A DNA stretch of 51,565 bases from Phycisphaerales bacterium (GTDB taxonomy: Bacteria > Planctomycetota > Phycisphaerae > Sedimentisphaerales > Anaerobacaceae), in the NCBI GenBank assembly GCA_020352515.1, contig CP070678.1:438471-490035 (forward strand), given 5' to 3'. A program made the position numbers and the translations under genes. This document shows, one piece after another, positions 1 through 7,278 of the stretch (its first letter is position 1; each line of letters opens with the position of its first letter). The notes under the pieces are model-generated. The model was not told where the DNA came from. It saw nothing but the letters and a program-made list of their open reading frames with translations, and did no database searches.

Positions 1-1
1 A

Positions 2-574
2 GATGAGAAGTCGTTCGGTCCTGAGCATCCGAATGTTGCGATTCTGCTTAATAACTTAGCGCAGTTGTTAAAGGCTACGAACCGTCTTGTTGAGGCGGAG
101 CCGTTGATGCGGCGGGCGCTGGAGATATGGGAAAAGAGCTTAGGGGCCGAGCACCCGCAGGTTGCGGCGGGGCTCGATAACTTAGCGCAGTTGCTAAAGG
201 CTACGAACCGGCTTTCTGAGGCGGAGCCGTTGATGCGGCGGGCGCTGGAGATAGATGAGAAGTCGTTCGGTCCAGGGCATCCGGATGTTGCGATAGACCT
301 CAATAACTTAGCGGCGTTGTTGAAAGAGACGGACCGTCTTGATGAGGCGGAGCCGCTTTATCGGCGGGCGCTGGAGATATTTGAGAAGAGCTTGGGGGCG
401 GGGCATCCTTTAACAGAGACGGTGCGGGGGAATCTCGAAAGGCTGGAGAAGGAAAAAGGTGCGAGCCCGGAGGGGGCGAAGGTAGAAGTAAGAAGTGAGA
501 AGGTAAAAGGTGCGGGCCCGAAGGGAAAAGTGACAAGTGAGTATACTGCCCCTCTTAGGGTGTGGGACGGTTGA
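2..574 (+). CDS. TPR-repeat protein, kinesin light chain type (5' partial)
   Basis: The reading frame is open from the first bases of the window, so the true start lies upstream. The protein is built of 42-residue tetratricopeptide units of the kinesin-light-chain type, each carrying variants of NNLAQLLKATNR, EAEPLMRRALEI and EKSFGPGHPDVA. About three and a half units are visible, followed by a charged, unstructured-looking tail of about 45 residues. TPR superhelices are protein-interaction scaffolds; in planctomycetes this subtype often sits in large multi-domain proteins (for example behind kinases or NB-ARC-like domains), but the N-terminal partner is not visible here. The next gene is convergent, so this one stands alone at its 3' end. 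Repeat units are nearly identical at the DNA level, which suggests recent duplication or gene conversion. Identification as a TPR protein is secure; function is unknown. Confidence 0.85.
   Translation, partial: DEKSFGPEHPNVAILLNNLAQLLKATNRLVEAEPLMRRALEIWEKSLGAEHPQVAAGLDNLAQLLKATNRLSEAEPLMRRALEIDEKSFGPGHPDVAIDLNNLAALLKETDRLDEAEPLYRRALEIFEKSLGAGHPLTETVRGNLERLEKEKGASPEGAKVEVRSEKVKGAGPKGKVTSEYTAPLRVWDG
49..426 (+). repeat. Tandem 126-bp coding repeat (TPR units)
   Basis: Three consecutive 126-bp copies begin at 49, 175 and 301, each opening with a variant of aataacttagcg. The first ~75 bp of copies 1 and 2 are almost identical in DNA sequence. The second halves alternate: bases 1-48 of the window closely match the second half of copy 2, hinting at a 252-bp higher-order unit that continues upstream. 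Each copy encodes one 42-aa TPR. Confidence 0.85.
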
Positions 575-709
575 TAGGGTATGGTATTATGTTCGACGTG
601 TAACAGGGTAAAGGGAACCGGCGGGGACGAGCGGGTTTGGGTTTTGGCGTTTGCTTTTGAGTTGTGGAGAAGAGGAGCATGCGTGTTTTTAGGGTGTCAG
701 AATGCGGCA

Positions 710-1669
710 CTATGGCGTATCAGGGGAGTTTACGGGGGGAATGGAGGGGCTGTGATATTGAAGGTCTGCCGGGGCGGGGCTTGAGGAGGCGTGCTTTTTG
801 AGGTAGAGTTTCTTTCTCGAAAAGTCGAAGGTGACCAGGCTGTGTTTTCGCAAGAAGTCCATGCCGAGAAAGGAGCGCGGGTATTCGGTTATGCGCAGCC
901 GCTCATAGGTGAGGGGGCCCAGGCGAAAGTCTTTGAGAACAACGCCGGAGACGACTTTTGTGTCGGCGGTGATCTCTCTCTTTACGTAGGGCCTGTCAGG
1001 ACGAAGTTCATGGAGGAGCCGTTCGAATTTGCCCTGTATCAAGTAGGTTCGACGAGAGGCCGTGTCGATCATAAACAGCTCGGAGACGGTTTCGGTAAGG
1101 CGGACCTGTAGATGGGGAGTGCCCCCGTCGAACTGCAGGTCAAAGGGCGCGCCCCATTCGGGGGCCGGCTCGGTGTCGCCCTTGACCAAGAGAAGCAGGT
1201 TATCCTCGAAATCGAGCTGGACGATGAATGGCTTCATGAAGTCTATGCCGAGCAGGCCGTCGTATTCGTCGACCCAGGCCCCGAAGTTGGCGTAGTCCGT
1301 CACTCCCACCTTTCCGACGAGTTTGAATGGGCCAACTATGAGGCCGGGATTCCTCGGAATCTCGTAGATGTCGATCGCAACTTTCTGCCACATTGAGCCC
1401 GAGCTTGTCTGGGTCTCGATGTACTTTCCGAGCCTGTCTTTGAACGTGTCGTTGAAGGAGGTGACCGAGCAGCCGGTATCCAGAATGAAGCGGCATTCGG
1501 TTTTGTCAAGCTGTGCCGGCAGGACGATCGGGAACTCCTCTGCGATTGGAAACTCGGCCCGAACGGTCGGGACCTCATCATCGGCCGGGACAGGGGCTTG
1601 TCTTTCTTTGCAACTTGGCATCCAAATGACCAGGCAGAGAAGAACAAGAATTCTGCAGATATTGTGCAT
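710..1669 (-). CDS. Two-lobed retropepsin-like aspartyl protease domain lipoprotein
   Basis: A 319-aa protein whose N-terminus has a hydrophobic stretch ending in MPSC, a lipobox-like site that predicts a lipid-anchored envelope protein. Two tandem retropepsin/pepsin-like lobes follow. The first has FILDTGCSVTSF (about residues 61-72), matching the catalytic DTG loop, and later LLGIDFM. The second has FMIDTASRRTYL (about 198-209) and ends with FLGMDFL. Bacterial aspartyl proteases of this class usually have one lobe and dimerise; here both lobes are in one chain, as in pepsin, but the second loop reads DTA rather than DTG. DTA still occurs in active aspartic proteases, so activity is possible but unproven. 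It lies 52 bp downstream of the MipA-like gene on the same strand and may be cotranscribed with it. Confidence 0.75.
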   Translation of the reverse strand: MHNICRILVLLCLVIWMPSCKERQAPVPADDEVPTVRAEFPIAEEFPIVLPAQLDKTECRFILDTGCSVTSFNDTFKDRLGKYIETQTSSGSMWQKVAIDIYEIPRNPGLIVGPFKLVGKVGVTDYANFGAWVDEYDGLLGIDFMKPFIVQLDFEDNLLLLVKGDTEPAPEWGAPFDLQFDGGTPHLQVRLTETVSELFMIDTASRRTYLIQGKFERLLHELRPDRPYVKREITADTKVVSGVVLKDFRLGPLTYERLRITEYPRSFLGMDFLRKHSLVTFDFSRKKLYLKKHASSSPAPADLQYHSPSIPPVNSPDTP

Positions 1670-1721
1670 CTGTCGTGTCTCCGTCGGCGCGCCGGCGTGC
1701 AGGCCACCGGGGGGTGAAATC

Positions 1722-2498
1722 TCAGAAACGATAGAGCAAACCGGCGACGATTGAGCTTACATGATGTCGGTCCACGATGGGGCTTTCAGTAATCTCGTCG
1801 CCGAGCCACAGGTTTTGAAACAGCACGAAGAAATTCCATCTTTCGTTGATTCTGCGATCCAGCCGCAAGCCGGCAAATATATTCGTGTCGTCCCCCGCGT
1901 CGTAGGCGGGCCTTACCGCGCTGCTTTCTCCCGGGCGAACGCCGTAATAGTAATCATTCAATCCGCTGCTTCGCCAGCTCAGCCCCGCAAAAGGGCTGAT
2001 TCTCATATCCGCAAGCCCGAAAGGCTGCTCGAAAGGCTTCGAGTAACCCAGCCTGAGCTCCCGGCCGTCGTGCTTACCCAATAAGTCCGTCAACAGCTCA
2101 AGACTGACCTGCCCCCAGTCACCACGCAGCGACGCCCCGACGCCCCCATCCAGTGAGAAATCGCGGTCGCTCATTCCGTTGAGATACGAGCTGTCGTGCT
2201 CGTCGAAGCCCTCGGCCCGGAGCTTGACAAGGGCGTCGAAAGACCAGCTTTCGTCTCCGAGGACTTGATAGTCGAACCGGGAGCCCTTGAGAGACCATTT
2301 CTTGCCTTCGTATAGAAAGAAGGGAAGCGGATAGACCCTCTCATCGGCCCCTTTGTATGGCTCGGTCTTGAGCAGGACTCCGAGACCGGCAAGCATCCTG
2401 CCGCTGCGCCGCCCATCCGTTGCCCTCGGGTCCCCGCCGGCGACGGCGGCGGTCACAATGCAAAAAGACAATATGCAACAACAAGTTCTGCCTTTCAT
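1722..2498 (-). CDS. MipA/OmpV family outer-membrane beta-barrel protein
   Basis: The frame is open from 2600, but I place the start at the ATG at 2498, which gives MKGRTCCC and a typical signal peptide ending near VAGGDP, with a modest purine-rich (GAAGGGC) ribosome site upstream. The mature ~235-aa part shows features of the MipA/OmpV family: an early GLGVLLKTEPYKGADERVYP segment (the 'pxYeGsd...P' pattern), alternating beta-strand sequence, a conserved central LLTDLLGKHDG segment, and a terminal strand ending LLYRF with the C-terminal phenylalanine typical of BAM-inserted barrels. The family comprises outer-membrane proteins; E. coli MipA was linked to peptidoglycan enzymes. Substrate or partner here is unknown. 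It lies just downstream of the 866-codon glycosidase-like frame and upstream of the aspartyl-protease-like lipoprotein. Confidence 0.7.
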   Translation of the reverse strand: MKGRTCCCILSFCIVTAAVAGGDPRATDGRRSGRMLAGLGVLLKTEPYKGADERVYPLPFFLYEGKKWSLKGSRFDYQVLGDESWSFDALVKLRAEGFDEHDSSYLNGMSDRDFSLDGGVGASLRGDWGQVSLELLTDLLGKHDGRELRLGYSKPFEQPFGLADMRISPFAGLSWRSSGLNDYYYGVRPGESSAVRPAYDAGDDTNIFAGLRLDRRINERWNFFVLFQNLWLGDEITESPIVDRHHVSSIVAGLLYRF

Positions 2499-2596
2499 GA
2501 CGTTTTGCCCTTCATTGTCAAATCCTTTTCTTGCACACGCGCCCCCGTCGGCAGCACGATGACCTTTGTTACCATGTGCTTCGGCGCCTGGAAAGC

Positions 2597-5137
2597 TCAA
2601 TCTTGCAGAACGTGCAGAATCCAGTCGTCCGAATCGGGCTTCGTGAAGCCTTCGGAACCGGCGCCGCCGGTGCGCTGGAAGGTCGGCTCAAAGTGTCCGT
2701 CCCTGGGGTTGTAGAAACGGCAGTTGACGGTCTGGCCCGCGGCTGCAGTGAGGTCGAGAGTGAAAGCCGTCGGCGAGCCGATCCTGGAATAGACCACGTA
2801 TTCGCGGCCCGGATCGGCGAGGCAATAGGTTCCTGCAGAGCTCAGGCCGTTATGCGGCTCCAGCGCATCGAGGCCAGCCACGTGCTCGTTAAAGAAGCGG
2901 CTGGCGTGCCCGAGCCAGTCCCTCTTGTACATGCCCTTGTTGCCGCCCGGCACGTGGGGATCGTAGCCCATAATGCCTGTGGTCACAGTCTCCTGGCCCT
3001 GGTCGCCGTGAAACAGGTAGTGCCCGCCTCCGGCGGCAAAGGTCCAGATTGAGGTGCGCACCGCATCGCCCATGTAGGGCTCGCCCTCGAGATTGATGTA
3101 GGGCCTGGGAGGCTTTCCGTTGAATCCGGAGACGGCGTCGGAGTTTTTGTCCGTGCTGTGGAGAGTGGAGCTCATTACGCAGGCGACATCGGGCCTGCGG
3201 CTGTTCCAATCCACCCACACCTGGCCGCGACTCTTGAAGAAGTTCAGGAAGTGGTCGCCCATATTGCCTTCGGAATAGGAATGTTCGTCGAAGAAGACAA
3301 AGAAGACGTTTCCTATCGAGCCAAGCTCGTTGATGAGCTTTATGCTCAACTGCTCCCACACCCATTGGGTTTTCCGAGCGTCTGGCCAGGCATCCGACCA
3401 GGCTTGCTGCCAGATCTCGGTTCCAGGAGAGGCTATAGTCACGGCATCGGCCTTGTCGGAGAGATGTCCGCCGTTGCTGACGTTCAGGGGGTGGAACACC
3501 CAGGAGTAGTCGTGCTTCGACCAGCCGGTAAAGACGGTAATGCCGACGAGGATATTCTTACTCGCGGCGTAAGAGCACATATCTCGCATCCTCGGCCAGT
3601 AATGTGTCATATCTCCGTCCGGGCCTTCATCGAATGCACGCAGATCCCATTGATACCTTTGATCGTGGGCCAAAGGACCCGAGGTCTTTCTCGCCCAAGG
3701 CATGACATCAGGAATGACGTAGCCCCAGCGTTCTTCGACTTGAGAGCCGTCCTGCTTCTGCCGGACCGGCACGAAAGCCCAGAGATGAATTGCACGAATA
3801 CCACGGTCGCTGCAGTCGTCGATCCATTGGCGATGGTTGAGATTGCTGTTTTGGGCGGCGCACTGGGTGCCGCTGTCGCCGATAAGCCTCAAGACCTGGC
3901 CCTTGTAAGTAATATTGTGGCCGCCGGGACTTAGAGCGATATCGCCGTACTCGGCGACCGTGAGTTTTGCGCCGTCCGAAAGAGCCGTGCTGTAATTGTT
4001 TGTCACCACGCAACGATAGTCGCCGGCGTCGAGAGTACTGGCACCTGTTATCTCGAGCGTATCGGTTGTCGCGCCGGAGACACGTCCGCCGTCGTTTATG
4101 TCAATATCGTCTTTGCGCCACTGGTATGTGATAGGCTCCGGGCCTGTCGCGGCCACGTTGAAGCCGGCCGTTTGACCTTCATAGACAACACGGCTTGTGG
4201 GTTGCAGGGTGATTACGACCTCGGCCCCAATCAGCCACTCGCTGCCCAGCAGTGCAAAATCGACAAAGTCCACAAGGCCGCTCCGGTCCAGGTTCCCTTC
4301 TGAGATACCGAGCTCACCAACCAGCCAGTTGGCGGTCATCATGTTTACATCCTGAAAGTACACGGTGCCGTCGGCGTTGAGGTCGCCGAGCGGCCCCTGG
4401 CCGCCGGCATCGAGCTCGGCAGGCGTGTAGAAGCCGTTGTAGACGCGCACGTTGTCCACCCATTCTCCGCTCTGCAGCTCACCTTGGAAAATGGCGCGCC
4501 TGGCCACATTCATCTCGCGCGGTATGCCCCCTCCGGCGGCGACGAACGGACAGGTGTATCCTGCGGGCAGGTCGCCGGCGGTGAATACCAGGGCGGTGTC
4601 CAGAAACACCTCGAATGCCCCGGAGTACTGGCGCATGGTCAGCCTGTGCGTTTTGCCGTCGATGAGCGGGACGCCTGTCAGGTGGTATTTGTGCTGGGTA
4701 TGTTCCCCGCTTGCATCACGGAACAAAAGGCGCAGGCTCCCATTCTGGACGGATGCAATTATGAAAGCGTCGCTGTAGCGTCTGGCAACCGACCAGAATC
4801 CCGAGTCGCCGGAATGACTGCTCCAGTGGTCGCCCTGGAAGTACAGGTCAACGGTCCACCCGGCGCTGTTGTCCCAGCCGCTGAAGATGGCGCCGACGTC
4901 GGTGTCGTCCCAAGCGGCATAGGTGCTGCCGTTCCCGGCCAGCGCGTTGCCGACGGCGCCGGGGACGAACTTCGCCGGACCCGCCACAATCCGACCTCCG
5001 TCGACCGTGATAGAGGATACGCCGTCCAGAGTGGTATGCCAGAAAGGCTCCGGAGCTTCCCGGGCTCCTGCAACCTCGAGCCGGACAAAATTCAGCAGCG
5101 ACAGAAATGAAACGGAGAACAGCAGTTTTCTAGACAT
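2597..5137 (-). CDS. Secreted LamG-dockerin-like-Ig-glycosidase-like protein
   Basis: Start chosen at the ATG at 5137 (MSRKLLFSV...), preceded by AAGGATAAGGAT; an upstream in-frame ATG at 5197 lacks a signal peptide and a good ribosome site. About 846 aa. Order of parts: signal peptide; a LamG/concanavalin-like beta-sandwich (about 30-235) closely resembling the neighbouring PEP-CTERM protein (both contain IFSGWD..., VDLYF and DNVRV.NG.Y.P.EL); a dockerin-like pair of calcium loops GDLNADGTVYFQDVN and GNLDRSGLVDFVDF (about 250-300); an Ig-like domain with YQWRKDD and DAGDYRCVV (about 310-395); then a ~450-aa domain with TIM-barrel glycosidase features resembling DUF4038/GH5-like proteins (YKGQVLRLIGDSG; FFDEHSYSEGN as a possible catalytic Glu region). 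Likely an extracellular polysaccharide-active enzyme. Substrate is not deducible. Confidence 0.7.
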   Translation of the reverse strand: MSRKLLFSVSFLSLLNFVRLEVAGAREAPEPFWHTTLDGVSSITVDGGRIVAGPAKFVPGAVGNALAGNGSTYAAWDDTDVGAIFSGWDNSAGWTVDLYFQGDHWSSHSGDSGFWSVARRYSDAFIIASVQNGSLRLLFRDASGEHTQHKYHLTGVPLIDGKTHRLTMRQYSGAFEVFLDTALVFTAGDLPAGYTCPFVAAGGGIPREMNVARRAIFQGELQSGEWVDNVRVYNGFYTPAELDAGGQGPLGDLNADGTVYFQDVNMMTANWLVGELGISEGNLDRSGLVDFVDFALLGSEWLIGAEVVITLQPTSRVVYEGQTAGFNVAATGPEPITYQWRKDDIDINDGGRVSGATTDTLEITGASTLDAGDYRCVVTNNYSTALSDGAKLTVAEYGDIALSPGGHNITYKGQVLRLIGDSGTQCAAQNSNLNHRQWIDDCSDRGIRAIHLWAFVPVRQKQDGSQVEERWGYVIPDVMPWARKTSGPLAHDQRYQWDLRAFDEGPDGDMTHYWPRMRDMCSYAASKNILVGITVFTGWSKHDYSWVFHPLNVSNGGHLSDKADAVTIASPGTEIWQQAWSDAWPDARKTQWVWEQLSIKLINELGSIGNVFFVFFDEHSYSEGNMGDHFLNFFKSRGQVWVDWNSRRPDVACVMSSTLHSTDKNSDAVSGFNGKPPRPYINLEGEPYMGDAVRTSIWTFAAGGGHYLFHGDQGQETVTTGIMGYDPHVPGGNKGMYKRDWLGHASRFFNEHVAGLDALEPHNGLSSAGTYCLADPGREYVVYSRIGSPTAFTLDLTAAAGQTVNCRFYNPRDGHFEPTFQRTGGAGSEGFTKPDSDDWILHVLQD

Positions 5138-5396
5138 ATCCTTATCCTTAAACACAGGTGCTTCGAGCCTTGGCAATGGTCCGATTGGGCCAGACAACGG
5201 CTCACACCTTCAGATATCGGCGAAGATTGCCGCACGCATTATGACAGATGCGCGGCTGCCCGGTCAACGCTGCAAAGCGTCAAGCGTGCATGCGGCGTCA
5301 ATTGTGGGTTCATCCGCCGTGTTGCTGTTAAAGTATTGCCGGCCGTTCTCCAAACAAACACATTCCTTGGCAAAGTGACAAAGCCTGAGGCACAAA

Positions 5397-5422
5397 GGCC
5401 CCTCCGGGGTGACCGAGGGGCC
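5397..5422 (-). terminator. Probable terminator hairpin
   Basis: A perfect 8-bp stem GGCCCCTC/GAGGGGCC with a 10-nt loop, followed on the minus strand by TTTGTG. It lies 57 bp past the stop of the PEP-CTERM gene and so probably ends that transcript. The rest of the 340-bp gap 5138-5478 holds only the ribosome-binding site of the next gene and no credible coding frame. Confidence 0.6.
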
Positions 5423-5478
5423 GTTTAGTCTGTGTCCTATTCGCCGGTAACGTATTAATCTCGTGCGACTATGCCCGA

Positions 5479-6348
5479 TCAAGGGCGCCTGCGCCGAACC
5501 AGCGGCAACGCGCCTGCCGAGAGCAGCAGCAAGGTGCAAGGCTCCGGAATTGTCCCGAGTTCTGAAGGCAGGTAAACGCCGTTGAATACACGTACGTTGT
5601 CAACCGCGTCTCCGTCCCGAAGCTCGAAACCTGAGCCGCCGAAATGCGGGTACTTATCACCGGCCCGCATACCAAGCGGCTCGCCCGAACCGCCGTCATA
5701 GCTGGGAAAATCGAAGTTGCCCGCCGGCAAATCGAGTGTTCTAATCGGCGAATCGGCGCCGGGATATTGCGCGCCGGCGTCGCTGACGCTTTCAAGGAAT
5801 ATTTCGAGATCTCCTCCGTTGCCGAGACTCGAATGCTGCCTGACCGTAAGACGGTACGTAATCGCAGGATTCAAGTCGACCCCGGATGTTAGGATCGTGT
5901 GTGTTCCGCCGCCGATATCTCCTGCGCCGCCTTCGTCGCGGATGTTGAACCTGAACTCATCGTCGCGGGCCACCAGGATCAGGAAGTTGTCCCCACCCTG
6001 GCGTTTGCCCACGCTCCAGAGCCCAACATCTCCGGCAGCCTCACCAATTCCCGAGAAATAGAGATCGACAGTAATTCCGCGGGTCTTGTCCCATCCGCTG
6101 AAGATTGTATCGGTCTCGGTGGTGCCCCAATTGGCTGTGGAGCCGCCGGTACTTTGAAACTTTGCGACGGAGCCGGGGGGAACGGCCGCGGGCACGAACG
6201 CCCCTCCGATTACGACACCGCCGGTGCTCGTAACCGACGCAGTGTCGTTTAGCGTGCTGTGGAAGACCGGAACGGGTGCAGCATTTACACCGCCGGCCAG
6301 AGACAGCAGCACAACGACAGAGAATGAACAGATCAGCTTCTTGTACAT
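5479..6348 (-). CDS. LamG-like PEP-CTERM sorted exported protein
   Basis: Start at the ATG at 6348, five bases after a strong AGGAGGAG; the longer frame from 6366 ignores this site. A 289-aa protein with signal peptide (MYKKLICSFSVVVLLSLAGG), a LamG/concanavalin-like beta-sandwich (IFSGWDKTRGITVDLYFSG, DNVRVFNGVYLPSELG) and a C-terminal PEP-CTERM signal: IPEP, a hydrophobic helix (CTLLLLSAGALPL), then VRRRR. In known PEP-CTERM systems an exosortase (XrtA type) cleaves or attaches such proteins at the envelope; no exosortase is in the window. The LamG part is a paralogue of the N-terminal domain of the neighbouring glycosidase-like protein, so it may bind the same kind of glycan. A hairpin terminator lies downstream. 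Confidence 0.85.
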   Translation of the reverse strand: MYKKLICSFSVVVLLSLAGGVNAAPVPVFHSTLNDTASVTSTGGVVIGGAFVPAAVPPGSVAKFQSTGGSTANWGTTETDTIFSGWDKTRGITVDLYFSGIGEAAGDVGLWSVGKRQGGDNFLILVARDDEFRFNIRDEGGAGDIGGGTHTILTSGVDLNPAITYRLTVRQHSSLGNGGDLEIFLESVSDAGAQYPGADSPIRTLDLPAGNFDFPSYDGGSGEPLGMRAGDKYPHFGGSGFELRDGDAVDNVRVFNGVYLPSELGTIPEPCTLLLLSAGALPLVRRRRP

Positions 6349-7278
6349 CGCACTCCTCCTATCCAAAAGACATCCATACGGTCGCTACGCGCCAGCGTGC
6401 ATTCTGTTCCGGGAAAGGACCCAATACATACGCCCATGTCCGTCGCGTGCCTCAACCGATTGTCGAACCACCCCGCAGTCAGACGTCCGGCTGCAGGGGC
6501 AAAATTGAACTCCAAGGTGGGATTTTGGCATGTTTCACCACCTTCACTCCTGAAGCCAATGCCGGTTTTTTCCGGGCTTCCTTCTTATACCGGAGTAGCC
6601 ACACTATCGTCAAGCGGATTTCTGTGGGGATTTCGCAATTCAGTTTATAAACACTGCAGGTGCGGGCCATTGCATCGACAAGCAGTGCGGCATCGAAATC
6701 AGTGTATCCTCACTGGCCGCCCAGAAAATCCGGGCTTGAGGACCGGATCGATGGGCATCGTGCCGCCGCTTTTCGGCTTTCGCGGCGCCCGGGCCGGTGT
6801 TTTGCCGGCGGGCTTCGGCTGCCGCCGACCCACGCGAATTTTTTGTTGACAAAGGTCGGCCGATGTGGCAAACTTGCCCGACTTTTGAACAAGTACGGCG
6901 GTATCTTAAAGGGTGCTCGACGTGAGAATATTCGCCAGGCCAGCTTCCGGTCTGACTTATACAGGGTTTGAACCGTATTGCCACATCCGTGCATTCCCCT
7001 GATATATGCGTAGCTCGGAGGCGTAAAGGCAGGAAAAGAGCTGCTGAGCAAATACGACAGGAGAGCTACTCGCATATAATTCCAAGCGAACAAATTTGCA
7101 ATAAGAACAAAGCAATTCTTGCGAGCCCGACGCCCGGCGCGGCGGTCACCGCCGGATTTTAAGGCCGGTACCGGTGTTGGGCGGCCGAAAGCCGCAATCT
7201 CGGGCGATAATCAAACCCATGGTCGGACTCGACAACGGCGAATTGAAAAAGGACAGATAAGAAAAGGAGACACTTGGA
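6349..7278. other. 930-bp intergenic gap, no supported gene
   Basis: Several overlapping frames of 60-150 codons occur on both strands, but none has a ribosome-binding site, signal peptide or recognisable sequence; they look like chance frames in GC-rich DNA. Visible features: a small CGGCGG-TCA-CCGCCG inverted repeat at 7140-7154 followed by ATTTT (weak terminator-like), and a TTGACA at about 6845 with no convincing -10 partner. The right end carries AAGGAGA, the ribosome site of the enolase-fusion gene. The length suggests divergent promoters for the PEP-CTERM and enolase-fusion genes. Confidence 0.5.

Noticed and set aside
581..784. 67-codon plus-strand frame after the TPR gene
   Set aside because: Overlaps the end of the convergent lipoprotein gene, has no ribosome site and no recognisable sequence.
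3158..3934. 258-codon plus-strand frame inside the glycosidase-like gene
   Set aside because: It is the antisense shadow of a clear secreted protein with recognisable domains; such long shadows are common in GC-rich DNA.
7137..7162. Inverted repeat CGGCGG-TCA-CCGCCG followed by ATTTT
   Set aside because: Possible terminator, but no plus-strand gene lies upstream for it to end; stem short.
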